Assembly (NCBI GenBank): GCA_964479665.1
Contig: CAYZNN010000037.1
Coordinates: 1 to 24,079, forward strand
Origin: UBA2287 sp964479665
GTDB taxonomy: Bacteria > Bacteroidota > Bacteroidia > Bacteroidales > Tenuifilaceae
Reading direction: 5' to 3'
DNA length: 24,079 bases
Positions 1 through 8,866 of this stretch are shown here, piece after piece. Below the pieces are notes generated by a model. The model was not told the origin of the DNA and did no database searches. It saw only the letters and a list, made by a program, of their open reading frames with translations. The number at the start of each line of letters is the position of its first letter. The first letter of the stretch is position 1. Position numbers and translations under genes: made by a program.

Positions 1-23
1 CATACTATCAAATATAGGAAAGT

Positions 24-578
24 TTAACTATAGTGCTCAAATAGTATTTTCAACCCAATGGCAATGAGAATAAGGCCCCCTAAAACCTCCATGGGTTTAC
101 CAAGGCGGGCACCCGACTTCTTACCCATTAAAATGCCCAGCATAGCCAACAGAAAAGTTACCATACCTATAACAAAAATGGCAATGGGAAGCTTCACCTC
201 TACAAGCGCAAAACTTACCCCAACCGCTAACGCATCGATACTGGTTGCCAAAGCAATGGAAAGGTTTGTACGTAGATTGAGTGGATTGAGAGTTTTATCG
301 CAATCAGGTTTGAAACTTTCAGCTATCATTTTCACCCCAATAAAACTTAGTAGGGCAAGGGCAACCCAATGATCGATGGGCTCAATATAACTTTTAATGC
401 TTACCCCTCCCATCCAACCAATTAAGGGCATAAAAGCCTGAAAAATAGCAAGAATTAGCGCAACTCGAATGGCCTGATAGAATGCAATTTCCTTTTTCAT
501 TAGGCCACTAGAAACGGATACTGCAAAAGTATCGAAGGAAAGGCCAAGGGCTAAGATAAAAACTGTAAGAAGGGACAT
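24..578 (-). CDS. mntP: MntP-family manganese efflux pump
   Basis: A 184-residue, very hydrophobic inner-membrane protein with about six membrane segments. It is recognised as the MntP (former DUF204) family, which exports Mn2+ from the cytoplasm. It has the internal two-fold repeat typical of the family: helix 1 carries GLSFDTFAV, with Asp near residue 16, and a matching helix in the second half carries ATSIDALAVG, with Asp near residue 115. These two Asp-containing helices are the family hallmark and are thought to line the ion path. Length matches the usual 180-190 residues. It lies 63 bases downstream of the histidine kinase on the same strand, but a promoter-like box just before its ATG suggests it can be expressed alone. 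No Mn riboswitch is visible in the very short leader. Confidence 0.9.
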   Translation of the reverse strand: MSLLTVFILALGLSFDTFAVSVSSGLMKKEIAFYQAIRVALILAIFQAFMPLIGWMGGVSIKSYIEPIDHWVALALLSFIGVKMIAESFKPDCDKTLNPLNLRTNLSIALATSIDALAVGVSFALVEVKLPIAIFVIGMVTFLLAMLGILMGKKSGARLGKPMEVLGGLILIAIGLKILFEHYS

Positions 579-595
579 AATATATTATTAGCTCA

Positions 596-621
596 CAAAA
601 TTAGGAAATTGGAGCCGAAAA
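596..621 (-). promoter_or_regulatory. Candidate Bacteroidota promoter for mntP
   Basis: On the minus strand TAATTTTG (603 to 596) is a perfect match to the phylum -7 consensus TAnnTTTG and ends 17 bases before the mntP ATG. The -33 element is poor: only a T-rich stretch (TTTTC, about 18-22 bases upstream) stands in for TTTG. The call rests on the -7 box and its position. Confidence 0.4.
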
Positions 622-641
622 GAAAAGGGTTGCTGCAAAGG

Positions 642-3014
642 TTATTCGAAAGCGCGTGGAATAGTAAAATGGAAGGTCGATCCTTGTCCCTCAATACTTT
701 CGACACGGATAGTCCCTCCATTCTTCTCTACATACTTTTTCACCATTTTCAAACCCAACCCAAAGCCCTTCTCATTTTGAGTGCCTAACGATGAATGAAT
801 AAATGTATCTTCGAAGAGCTTGGATACAATTTCGGGTTTCATGCCAGTTCCAGTGTCGAAAACCGAAACCGAAACGAAGTTGGGTTGCAATTCGCACGAA
901 ACCATAATGGTACCTCCCATAGGGGTAAACTTAATGGCATTGGTAACCAGATTACGGAGGACCGTTTTAAACATACCCTGATCGGCTACAACCAAAGCAT
1001 TGTCGGGAATGTTTGCCAGCAAATTCAATCCCTTAGCATCGGCATTGCTTTTATTAAGTGTCAGAACATCGTTAATTGAAGCTGTAAGCTTAAAAATCTC
1101 GGGCTTTACCTCTTGCCTTTGCTGCAAGTGTGACCATTGGAGCAGTTCTTCCAGCAAATTGTATGTACTAGCCGATGTTTCATGCAAACTTGTTATAATT
1201 TCCTTCAGTTCTTCACTGCTAAGGATTTGCATGTTATTCTGAAGGTACTCGGTCAATTGCGAAATGGCACTAATGGGCGATCGAAGATCGTGCCCAATGA
1301 GCGAGAGCAGCTGGTCTTTTAATGCGTTGGTTTCTGCAAGTGCCATTTCGGCTTCCCTGATCTGGGTAACATCCGACAGGGTTACTATAACTTCAGCCAC
1401 CTCGCCATTTCGCTCAGTGAGCCCAAAATTCAAAAGCAATCGCTTCACATCGCCCTTAGGTGTAATAAAGGTTTGATTAAAATGGCCCTGCACCCGTTCG
1501 TTACCCTCAAGCTTGCAAATCACATCGATAAACCGCCCCATTTCCGAGGGGATTGACATTTTAAACAGATCGCGGCGGGTAACGTTTATTGCTTTTGATG
1601 GGATACCAAGAATCTTCCGTGCCTCATCGGATAGCCTAACAATTTCGGAATTTGGATAGAACCACATGCTACCAATCATAGCAATGGCTTGCGCTTGCTT
1701 CAAACGTCGCTGGCTAAGTTTCAGTTCGTCTTCAAATGCTTTCTTGTCAGATATGTCATCAACCAAGTGAATGAAATGGCTTATGGCACCGGTATTGCCT
1801 TTAACAGAACTAACACTAACCTTGCAAAATACCTCCTCGCCCGATTTTGTTACAATTCTTTTTTCTACTATATAACTAGTCTTTTCGTGGGTTATTAAAC
1901 TGTTAAACTTTTTAAGTTCCTCATTCAAGTCTTTCGGATGGGTTATCTGATCCCAAGTTAATAATTTTAGTTCTTCGGAGGTATACCCAGTTAATTCGCA
2001 TAATTTCTGGTTAACACTAATCCATTGTTTGGAAATATTGGTTTCACCCATTCCCAACAGATTATTGTCGAAAAAGGCACTTAGTTTCTGCTCTCGACTA
2101 TGTAGTTCTAGTTCGGCTACCTTTCGCCTTGTAATGTCGTGGCTAAGAATGAAAAGCATATCATGCCCATTTACTGCATGCCTGATGATGCTGCCTTCGA
2201 GCATTATTTTTTCACCCCATTTATTCCTATGAACCCTATTGGGCACCCAATGCTTCCCTTTTTGCTTGGCAATCTCAATGGCCATTTGAGAATCCTGAGG
2301 TTGTAACGAAAGATTTAAAAAGGACTTACCCTTAAGTTCATCGAGCTGAAAACCGTACAATTTCATGAACGATGGATTTGCATCGACAATGGTAAGATCA
2401 GTAGCATTGATTATGCAAATGGGGTCAATATTCGAATCGAAAAGTGCACGAAACATTTGCTCCTTCTCCAAAAGGTGCTTCTCTGCCAATTTCCTGTCCG
2501 ACAGGTCCATAATAACACCAAGCATTCGAACAGGCTCGTTATTGATGCAAATTAAGCTGCCCTTTACCTGGTAATAACCGTACTCCCCATCCAACTTCAT
2601 TATTCTCAGTTCAACGCTGAAACTGCTTATACGCTCGTTTACACACTTCCACAAATAGTCTAAAACATATTTATCGTCTGGGTGAATTTTTGTTATAAAG
2701 GTTTCGAGGGTTAATTCATCTTCGAGTACGTTAAGTTTATTGGCCCCTTCAACCCGCTTCAGTTTTCGGGTTGCAAAGTCGAACTCCCAAACAGATATAG
2801 CAGCGATTGCTTGTGCCTCTTTTAGAAGCAATTTGCTTTCGTCCAAATTAGAAATGGCATTAAATTCTGGGGTCGGGAAGCCGTTTGCCAAGCGCATAAT
2901 TTTTTTTTGTTGATTTTTTATACCCAATGGCAAAACCACTAGCCGAAGCAATAGTGCCAATCCAATAGCAACCATAGCAGCCAAAAAATACCAAAACCAA
3001 GGTGTTTCGAGCAT
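642..3014 (-). CDS. Multi-PAS sensor histidine kinase
   Basis: A 790-residue sensor kinase. One N-terminal membrane helix (about residues 8-30) has almost no extracytoplasmic part, so sensing is probably cytoplasmic. It is followed by four PAS/PAC-like units, roughly 60-178, 182-302, 307-428 and 436-556. The second and third are the most typical PAS units, and several end in the usual DIT/DIS-type PAC motif. The HisKA domain has its phospho-acceptor His at about 575 in the H-box GHDLRSP. The ATPase domain has the N-box (Asn about 692, TNAIKF), the G1 box DTGTG (Asp about 720) and the G2 box GFGLGL (about 750). No receiver domain is fused. A single receiver protein is encoded divergently 219 bases away and is a plausible partner, though this is not proven. 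The ligand is unknown. Confidence 0.9.
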   Translation of the reverse strand: MLETPWFWYFLAAMVAIGLALLLRLVVLPLGIKNQQKKIMRLANGFPTPEFNAISNLDESKLLLKEAQAIAAISVWEFDFATRKLKRVEGANKLNVLEDELTLETFITKIHPDDKYVLDYLWKCVNERISSFSVELRIMKLDGEYGYYQVKGSLICINNEPVRMLGVIMDLSDRKLAEKHLLEKEQMFRALFDSNIDPICIINATDLTIVDANPSFMKLYGFQLDELKGKSFLNLSLQPQDSQMAIEIAKQKGKHWVPNRVHRNKWGEKIMLEGSIIRHAVNGHDMLFILSHDITRRKVAELELHSREQKLSAFFDNNLLGMGETNISKQWISVNQKLCELTGYTSEELKLLTWDQITHPKDLNEELKKFNSLITHEKTSYIVEKRIVTKSGEEVFCKVSVSSVKGNTGAISHFIHLVDDISDKKAFEDELKLSQRRLKQAQAIAMIGSMWFYPNSEIVRLSDEARKILGIPSKAINVTRRDLFKMSIPSEMGRFIDVICKLEGNERVQGHFNQTFITPKGDVKRLLLNFGLTERNGEVAEVIVTLSDVTQIREAEMALAETNALKDQLLSLIGHDLRSPISAISQLTEYLQNNMQILSSEELKEIITSLHETSASTYNLLEELLQWSHLQQRQEVKPEIFKLTASINDVLTLNKSNADAKGLNLLANIPDNALVVADQGMFKTVLRNLVTNAIKFTPMGGTIMVSCELQPNFVSVSVFDTGTGMKPEIVSKLFEDTFIHSSLGTQNEKGFGLGLKMVKKYVEKNGGTIRVESIEGQGSTFHFTIPRAFE

Positions 3015-3036
3015 GAGGGTTTTCTTAAATGTTAAA

Positions 3037-3069
3037 CAAATATATACTTAAATAGGCTTGACAACCAAA
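3037..3069 (-). promoter_or_regulatory. Bacteroidota-type promoter of the histidine kinase
   Basis: Read on the minus strand, TTTG (3069-3066) is followed by 21 bases and then TATATTTG (3044-3037). Both elements are exact matches to the TTTG-N19-21-TAnnTTTG consensus of the primary sigma factor in this phylum. The -7 box ends 22 bases before the kinase ATG, so the leader would be short. This is the best promoter match in the window. Confidence 0.65.
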
Positions 3070-3170
3070 AAAATAGTTGATTTTTGGCAACATCTATCAA
3101 CCTTCAAGCGACCATTTTATTGAAATTCGAATTAATTGTAAATAAATATGTTGAAAAAAAGATTGATTGT

Positions 3171-3203
3171 TTTGAAAATTAAAAAAAAAATAACATATCT
3201 TGC
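3171..3203 (+). promoter_or_regulatory. Candidate promoter of the CheY-like regulator
   Basis: TTTG (3171-3174), a 21-base A-rich spacer, then TATCTTGC (3196-3203), a partial match (TA and two Ts) to TAnnTTTG. It lies about 30 bases before the GTG start of the receiver gene, inside the AT-rich divergent intergenic region. Confidence 0.35.
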
Positions 3204-3233
3204 ATTAGCTTTAAAACCCTAAAAACCAAAACC

Positions 3234-3662
3234 GTGTCGAATAATTACCACTGGGAAAACAAAACTGTTCTTGTTGTAGAAGATGACACCTCGAGCCTAT
3301 TGCTTCTTCAAGCCATACTTTCCCGAACGGGTGCACAGCTCCTATTTGCTGAGGATGGCGAAACGGCTGTGAGTATAGTCGAAAATCATGATAACATCGA
3401 TTTGGTGCTTATGGATATTCGGCTCAAAGGCCTTAACGGCTTCGAGGCAACCCAACGCATTAAACAGATGAAGCCTGCAACACCCGTTATTGCCCAATCG
3501 GCCTGCGCTATAGTGAGCGATATAGAAAAAGGCTATGCTGCTGGTTGCAATGCTTACCTAACTAAGCCCATCTCTACCAATGCACTGCTCGAAACAATGG
3601 ATTACTACTTTAAGTGGAACGCACTCCAAGAACTGCTCGATACTACAATATACACCAATTAA
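3234..3662 (+). CDS. Single-domain CheY-like response regulator
   Basis: A 142-residue protein made only of a receiver domain. The acidic pocket is Glu16-Asp17-Asp18, the phospho-acceptor is Asp61 in LMDIRL, the switch Ser/Thr position is Ser89, and the conserved Lys is Lys111 in LTKP, so it should be phosphorylatable. There is no DNA-binding or enzymatic output domain, so it should act through protein contacts or as a phosphorelay intermediate. The start is GTG: no ATG lies in frame until residue 60, and the receiver fold needs the residues right after the GTG. It diverges from the four-PAS kinase, which suggests a pair, and a strong terminator follows it, so it is probably transcribed alone. 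Confidence 0.85.
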   Translation: MSNNYHWENKTVLVVEDDTSSLLLLQAILSRTGAQLLFAEDGETAVSIVENHDNIDLVLMDIRLKGLNGFEATQRIKQMKPATPVIAQSACAIVSDIEKGYAAGCNAYLTKPISTNALLETMDYYFKWNALQELLDTTIYTN

Positions 3663-3684
3663 AGGATAATTCATGTTTAAAATT

Positions 3685-3719
3685 AAAATCGGCTCAAACA
3701 AATTGATGCCGATTTTTTT
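3685..3719 (+). terminator. Rho-independent terminator after the receiver gene
   Basis: A perfect 9-bp stem (AAAATCGGC at 3685-3693 with GCCGATTTT at 3708-3716) encloses a 14-base loop and runs into a seven-T tract (3713-3719). It lies 23 bases past the receiver stop and separates it from uvrB. Confidence 0.8.
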
Positions 3720-3752
3720 CATACTTATCGATTTTTTTCTATCCTATTAGCC

Positions 3753-3760
3753 TAAATTTG
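3753..3760 (+). promoter_or_regulatory. Candidate -7 box of uvrB
   Basis: TAAATTTG matches TAnnTTTG exactly and ends 16 bases before the uvrB ATG. No TTTG is found at the expected distance upstream, where only a T-rich tract (about 3731-3738) overlapping the terminator region is present. The call therefore rests on the -7 box alone. Confidence 0.35.
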
Positions 3761-3776
3761 GGGCAGTTTATTAGCA

Positions 3777-5801
3777 ATGGATTTTAAAATTGTATCGGAA
3801 TTCAGGCCAACGGGCGACCAGCCCGAAGCCATTGGTCAATTGGTAAATGGCCTAGCGAGTGGCGAAAAATTTCAAACCCTTCTGGGTGTTACAGGTTCGG
3901 GCAAAACCTTTACGGTTGCCAATGTAATTGAACGCATTAATCGGCCCGCATTAATTCTTAGCCACAATAAAACCCTAGCAGCGCAGCTGTATGGCGAGTT
4001 TAAAACCTTTTTCCCCAACAATGCGGTTGAATACTTCGTTTCATACTACGATTACTACCAACCCGAAGCATACTTACCCGTTACCGATACCTATATTGAG
4101 AAGGATCTTTCGATAAACGATGAAATTGAAAAACTGAGGCTCAGCGCTACTTCGGCACTTCTTTCGGGGCGAAAGGATGTAATCGTAGTTTCATCGGTTT
4201 CGTGCCTCTATGGCATTGGCAATCCGCAGGATTTTCACAGCAATACTATTGCCATTAGAGTAGGTCAAACCATTAGCCGTAATGTATTCCTACGGAAATT
4301 AGTTGATGCACTTTACTCGCGCAACGAGGTGGATTTTCGCAACGGTACCTTCAGAGTGAAAGGCGACAGTGTGGATGTTTACGCTGCCTACGGCGATTTT
4401 GCTTACCGCATCATTTTTTGGGGCGACGACATTGAGGCCATTGAAAAATTCGACCCCATTTCGGGTTTGCTAACTGAGACCCTCGATTCAATAAGTATAT
4501 ATCCCGCCAATATCTTTGTAACAACCCGGGAACGAATCAATATGGCTATATCGCAAATCCAGGACGATTTAGTGAAGCAAATTGACTTTTTCGCAAGCAT
4601 TGGAAAACACGCAGAAGCCAACCGTATTAAGCAAAGGGTTGAGTACGACCTTGAAATGATTAGGGAGTTGGGATACTGTCCGGGAATCGAAAATTACTCT
4701 CGCTACTTCGATGGGCGAAAAGCTGGAACCCGTCCGTTCTGCCTGCTCGACTACTTTCCCAGCGATTTTATTACGGTAATCGATGAGAGCCATGCTACCA
4801 TTCCTCAAATACGCGCCATGTACGGGGGCGATGCATCGCGAAAAAACACGCTGGTCGACTATGGTTTTCGGCTACCTGCAGCCATCGATAATCGTCCTTT
4901 AAAATTCGACGAATTTGAGTCGCTTATTGGTCAGGTTCTGTTTGTGAGTGCAACCCCTGCCGATTTCGAATTGGAACGAAGCGGAGGAGTAGTTGTTGAA
5001 CAGTTGGTTCGGCCAACCGGCCTGCTCGACCCGGTAATTGAGGTACGCCCTAGCCTAACTCAGGTCGATGACCTGATTGGTGAAATTCGGAGCAGATCTA
5101 AAATCGATGAACGTATTCTGGTTACAACACTTACCAAAAGAATGGCGGAGGAGTTGGTTAAATATCTTGAAAAGATTGACATTCGATGCCGATACATCCA
5201 TTCCGACGTTGATACCCTGGAAAGGGTTCAGATAATGCAGCAATTACGGGAGGGCCTTTTCGATGTTCTGGTGGGTGTGAACCTCCTGCGCGAAGGTCTA
5301 GATTTGCCTGAAGTTTCGCTGGTAGCCATTCTCGATGCCGACAAGGAGGGATTCCTTCGTTCGGCCCGTTCACTCACTCAAACCGCAGGCAGGGCTGCTC
5401 GTAATATTAACGGAAGGGTTATAATGTATGCCCAAAAAGTAACCGAATCAATGCGCATCACCATCGATGAAACCAATCGTAGGCGAGAAAAACAGTTAAG
5501 TTACAACGAGCAAAACAATATAACCCCCAGGCAAATTGTAAAGGCCAAAAAAACCATAATTGAACGGGGAGCACCTGCAAGACCCGCAAAACCTTACTAC
5601 AGCGAACCTTCAAAAATTGATTATGCTGCCGACCCTATTGTAAGCATCATGAGCCCCGAAGCACTAAGAAAGGCTATAGAGAAAGCCAAAAGATCGATGG
5701 AAGGAGCAGCAAAAGAGCTCAATTTCATTGAAGCAGCCCGCTTCCGCGACGAAATGCTGGCACTTGAAAAACTACTTAACGAAAAGGCAAAACAAAAGTA
5801 G
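3777..5801 (+). CDS. uvrB: Excinuclease ABC subunit B
   Basis: A 674-residue UvrB, the same length as the well-studied homologues. It is the helicase-like damage-verification subunit of nucleotide excision repair: UvrA loads it on DNA and it then recruits UvrC. Visible landmarks are Walker A GVTGSGKT (residues 37-44), the aromatic beta-hairpin region YYDYYQPEAYLP (about 90-101) that clamps the DNA strand, the Walker B/DEAD-type DESH (336-339), helicase motifs in the second RecA-like half with the RAARN-type motif VI, and the C-terminal UVR motif (about 640-670) that binds UvrC. It is complete, with an ATG start preceded by a -7-like box. It converges on the DcuC-like transporter with only 6 bases between stop codons, which leaves no room for a normal intergenic terminator. 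Confidence 0.98.
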   Translation: MDFKIVSEFRPTGDQPEAIGQLVNGLASGEKFQTLLGVTGSGKTFTVANVIERINRPALILSHNKTLAAQLYGEFKTFFPNNAVEYFVSYYDYYQPEAYLPVTDTYIEKDLSINDEIEKLRLSATSALLSGRKDVIVVSSVSCLYGIGNPQDFHSNTIAIRVGQTISRNVFLRKLVDALYSRNEVDFRNGTFRVKGDSVDVYAAYGDFAYRIIFWGDDIEAIEKFDPISGLLTETLDSISIYPANIFVTTRERINMAISQIQDDLVKQIDFFASIGKHAEANRIKQRVEYDLEMIRELGYCPGIENYSRYFDGRKAGTRPFCLLDYFPSDFITVIDESHATIPQIRAMYGGDASRKNTLVDYGFRLPAAIDNRPLKFDEFESLIGQVLFVSATPADFELERSGGVVVEQLVRPTGLLDPVIEVRPSLTQVDDLIGEIRSRSKIDERILVTTLTKRMAEELVKYLEKIDIRCRYIHSDVDTLERVQIMQQLREGLFDVLVGVNLLREGLDLPEVSLVAILDADKEGFLRSARSLTQTAGRAARNINGRVIMYAQKVTESMRITIDETNRRREKQLSYNEQNNITPRQIVKAKKTIIERGAPARPAKPYYSEPSKIDYAADPIVSIMSPEALRKAIEKAKRSMEGAAKELNFIEAARFRDEMLALEKLLNEKAKQK

Positions 5802-5807
5802 CCCCCT

Positions 5808-7418
5808 TTAAAATCCGCTCAGATTCATATAAACCGTAGGAATTAGCAACAGGAACCCTACAACTATTAGTATCAGAAGCAGAGGTAAAAACCAGCGCAA
5901 CCACTTATTATAAGGTATTCGAGCTATGGATAGAACCCCAACCATTACCCCCGAAGTTGGCGAAGCCAAGTTGGTAAAACCACCACCCACTTGGTAAACG
6001 GTAACCGTTGCTTGGCGCGAAATGCCTATTAAATCGGAAAATTGCGACATAAGCGGTATGGTAAGCGCCGCTTTTGCCGACCCAGAAGCAATAATAATGT
6101 TTAGCAAATTGTAAAAAACGTACATAATTCCAACGGAAGTTAACTTTCCGTAGCCCTGCATTGCGCTAGCCGATGAGTTTAGGAGCGTATCAATAACTTT
6201 ACCTTGTTCTAACACAACAACAATACCGCTGGCCAAGCCAACCACCAGTGCCGCCGACATTATGTCCTTTGCCCCCTCAACGAACAGTTTTGCCAGTTGA
6301 TTGGCCTTTTTGCCAAAGGCAATTCCCGAAACAAGCCCCATTACCAGAAATAGCGTGGCAATTTCCATAATGTACCAATCGTAACCCATAACACCAATAA
6401 TCAGAAACAGGATTGTAAAGAACAGCACATTTATAATAAGCATTTGTATAGAGTGGCGAAGCGCAAGGAACCCTGTTAGGAACCATATAACAGTAGCAAC
6501 TGGAATAATTGGGGCAGAAATTTTACTGCTACCGACAGCCAAATTGGTAATTGGATTTGAAATAGAGGCAATAATAAAAACTACGCCAAGTGCCAAAAAC
6601 ACGCCCCAGGCATTCCTATCGGCTTTGGTTTTAGAACCGTTTACCTCCTCGGCGCTCTTTTTACGCCAGTACTCATCCTCGTTATAAACGGGCGAAAGGG
6701 TTGGATTCTTTTTAATTCGGTGCGCATAGCGCAAAACGTACCCAATTCCAATGGCATTAATTACAAGCCAAATAATAAAACGATACTCAATGCCCGTAAA
6801 AAGCTGAATTCCCGCTAAGCCCTGAGCAATACCAATAGTAAAAGGGTTTAAAAGCGCTCCGGCAAAGCCTAAACCTGCGCCCAGAAAGCACATGGCAACC
6901 CCAACAATTGAGTCGTAGCCCATGCTTATGGCCAATGGAACGAATATTACAACAAAGGCTATGGTTTCCTCGCTCATGCCTATAACAGCACCAAAAAAGC
7001 TGAAGCAAATCATTATTAAGGCTATAGCCAAATTGTTAACGCCTATCATTTTTAACGGCCTAAACTTTTCGAGCCGTTTGGTGAAATTAAGAAAAGAGTA
7101 GATGGCAACATCCAAAACTTTGCTTTCGTTCATAATCCAAAATGCACCACCTATCATCAGGATATAAAAAATAATATCGTAAGTGCGCTTCATCCCCTTG
7201 AAGATGGAAGTGAAAACCTGCCACGACTGAGGCTGGCTTTCGACTTCGTGAAATGAACCGGGAACCACCACGCTCCTATTGATACCGTTAACGTTAACCA
7301 CTTCGCGGTGGAACTCACCACCGGGCACAATCCATGTTAAAATGGCAGCCAATACAATAATTGCAAAAATAATTACGTAGGTATGGGGAAATTCCCTCTT
7401 TTTCTTCTCCTTAGTCAT
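5808..7418 (-). CDS. YfcC/DcuC-family membrane transporter
   Basis: A polytopic inner-membrane protein of 536 residues from the preferred start. It belongs to the DcuC superfamily, in the YfcC-like branch annotated variously as C4-dicarboxylate carriers or arginine/ornithine-type antiporters. Support comes from the N-terminal FPHTYVIIF helix followed by WIVPGGEF, the conserved GMSEET loop and downstream FVPLAISMGYDS helix, the LNPFTIGIAQ re-entrant-like segment, and the C-terminal GSAKAAL and NLASPTSG motifs. The frame is open upstream to a TTG at 7511 with an ATG at 7472, but a good promoter occupies 7452-7484, so translation most likely begins at the ATG at 7418 (MTKEKKK). It is divergent from hutI, so a role in importing histidine or exchanging a product of its breakdown is possible. 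The substrate is not determinable from sequence. Confidence 0.85.
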   Translation of the reverse strand: MTKEKKKREFPHTYVIIFAIIVLAAILTWIVPGGEFHREVVNVNGINRSVVVPGSFHEVESQPQSWQVFTSIFKGMKRTYDIIFYILMIGGAFWIMNESKVLDVAIYSFLNFTKRLEKFRPLKMIGVNNLAIALIMICFSFFGAVIGMSEETIAFVVIFVPLAISMGYDSIVGVAMCFLGAGLGFAGALLNPFTIGIAQGLAGIQLFTGIEYRFIIWLVINAIGIGYVLRYAHRIKKNPTLSPVYNEDEYWRKKSAEEVNGSKTKADRNAWGVFLALGVVFIIASISNPITNLAVGSSKISAPIIPVATVIWFLTGFLALRHSIQMLIINVLFFTILFLIIGVMGYDWYIMEIATLFLVMGLVSGIAFGKKANQLAKLFVEGAKDIMSAALVVGLASGIVVVLEQGKVIDTLLNSSASAMQGYGKLTSVGIMYVFYNLLNIIIASGSAKAALTIPLMSQFSDLIGISRQATVTVYQVGGGFTNLASPTSGVMVGVLSIARIPYNKWLRWFLPLLLILIVVGFLLLIPTVYMNLSGF

Positions 7419-7451
7419 ACAGGTCAATTTTAGATTGGGTTCACGAAGCCA

Positions 7452-7484
7452 CGAAAATAACTTTTTTTTCATATTACCCACAAA
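7452..7484 (-). promoter_or_regulatory. Promoter of the YfcC/DcuC-like transporter
   Basis: On the minus strand TTTG (7484-7481), then 21 bases, then TATTTTCG (7459-7452), one mismatch to TAnnTTTG. It ends 33 bases before the ATG at 7418 and lies downstream of the two more upstream in-frame starts (TTG 7511, ATG 7472 falls inside it), which is why 7418 is chosen as the start. Confidence 0.55.
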
Positions 7485-7545
7485 AAATACTTTGCCCTTA
7501 ACATACCGCAATCGATAATTTATTACCCCATGGCTATACTCAGCG

Positions 7546-7577
7546 TTTCGGGTTTTATGGTAAAATATTTACCTTCG
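7546..7577 (+). promoter_or_regulatory. Candidate promoter of hutI
   Basis: TTTC (7546-7549), 20 bases, then TACCTTCG (7570-7577); each element has one mismatch to TTTG/TAnnTTTG. The -7 box ends 16 bases before the preferred ATG at 7594, the same spacing as at uvrB. It is back-to-back with the transporter promoter, so a regulator binding between them could control both. Confidence 0.4.
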
Positions 7578-7593
7578 TAGCAAAAATTTGGCA

Positions 7594-8835
7594 ATGGCAT
7601 TACTTATAACTAACATAAAAAAACTTGTTCAAACAGAGGAGGCTCCAAGAATATGGGTGGCAGGAAGCGAAATGGCCAAGCTCCCCTGCATCGATGATGC
7701 TTTTCTACTGGTTGAAAATGGCCTAATTTCCAACTTTGGCCCAATGACCAATGTTCCAAAAAATATTGAGCAGACTGAATTAGTTGACGCCACAGGGCAG
7801 TTTCTATTTCCCTCCTTTTGCGACTCGCACACCCACCTTGTTTATGCTGGTAGCCGTGAGTTAGAGTATGTAGATAAAATTAGGGGATTATCGTACGAAG
7901 AAATTGCAAAGCGGGGTGGCGGAATTCTCAACTCGGCAAAATTGCTTCAGAATACCTCCGAAGAGGAACTTTACCTGCAATCGCTTGAGCGAATTAATGA
8001 AATCATTGCTCTTGGAACGGGTGCTGTTGAGATAAAAAGCGGTTACGGACTTACCGTTGAAGACGAAATGAAGATGCTCAGGGTTATTCGCAGGCTCAAA
8101 GAAACCACACCCATAACCATTAAATCCACATTTCTGGGCGCGCATGCAGTTCCAGCCGATTACAAGGGAAAGCAGGGTGAATATGTTGACCATATTATTA
8201 ATGAAATGATTCCAATGGTCGCAGCCGAGGATTTGGCCGACTACATAGATGTCTTTTGCGACAAGGGATTTTTCACTGTTGAAGAAACGGAACGTATGCT
8301 TATGGCAGGAATAAAGTATGGCCTTCGGCCAAAAATTCATGCCAACGAGCTAGCCAACTCCGGAGGCATACAGGTTGGCGTAAAGTACGATGCCCTTTCG
8401 GTCGATCACCTTGAATTTACTGGCGATGATGAAATAAAATGCCTACTAAAATCGGAAACCATGCCCACGCTTCTTCCGGGAGCTGCCTTCTTTTTAGGAA
8501 TGGAATACCCCCCTGCTCGAAAAATGATTCAAGCAGGTTTACCTTTGGCAATGGCATCCGATTTTAATCCCGGTTCATCACCTTCGGGCGATATGAAATT
8601 TATCATGTCGCTGGGTTGCATAATAATGCGCTTACTCCCCGAAGAGGCAATAAATGCAGTAACTATAAATTCTGCTTACGCCATGGGCATTAGCGATATT
8701 CACGGCAGCATTGCAAAGGGGAAAATTGCTAACTTTTTCCTTACTAAGCCAATACCTTCATACGAGTATATGCCCTATGCATATACAACGAAACTTATTG
8801 ACAAGGTTATACTTAATGGTAAAGTAATTGAGTAA
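7594..8835 (+). CDS. hutI: Imidazolonepropionase
   Basis: A 413-residue amidohydrolase-superfamily enzyme that hydrolyses 4-imidazolone-5-propionate to N-formimino-L-glutamate, the third step of histidine degradation, in the cytoplasm. The metal-binding pair is in CDSHTHLVYAGSR (His about 79 and 81). The central region has KSGYGL and the Lys/His-bearing KIHANEL, then VDHLEF, and the C-terminal MASDFNPGSSPSG contains the conserved metal-ligand Asp. These are hallmark HutI motifs. A TTG two codons upstream is in frame, but the ATG at 7594 is preferred because it sits at normal spacing after the promoter-like box. hutH and hutU are not in the window. ftcD, the next step, follows 2.3 kb downstream on the same strand. 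Confidence 0.96.
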   Translation: MALLITNIKKLVQTEEAPRIWVAGSEMAKLPCIDDAFLLVENGLISNFGPMTNVPKNIEQTELVDATGQFLFPSFCDSHTHLVYAGSRELEYVDKIRGLSYEEIAKRGGGILNSAKLLQNTSEEELYLQSLERINEIIALGTGAVEIKSGYGLTVEDEMKMLRVIRRLKETTPITIKSTFLGAHAVPADYKGKQGEYVDHIINEMIPMVAAEDLADYIDVFCDKGFFTVEETERMLMAGIKYGLRPKIHANELANSGGIQVGVKYDALSVDHLEFTGDDEIKCLLKSETMPTLLPGAAFFLGMEYPPARKMIQAGLPLAMASDFNPGSSPSGDMKFIMSLGCIIMRLLPEEAINAVTINSAYAMGISDIHGSIAKGKIANFFLTKPIPSYEYMPYAYTTKLIDKVILNGKVIE

Positions 8836-8866
8836 TTTGAATTTTTAATATATCATGTAAACCTTG

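Noticed and set aside
3124..3133. Palindrome AATTCGAATT between the kinase and receiver genes as an operator
   Set aside because: A 10-base palindrome in very AT-rich DNA is easily due to chance, and no second copy was seen.
7419..7511. Longer N-terminus of the YfcC/DcuC transporter from TTG 7511 or ATG 7472
   Set aside because: The extra residues are not family-like, and a good promoter lies at 7452-7484 inside that stretch.
7888..8340. 150-codon open frame antisense to hutI
   Set aside because: It mirrors a well-conserved enzyme gene, shows no recognisable protein features and has no promoter-like sequence.
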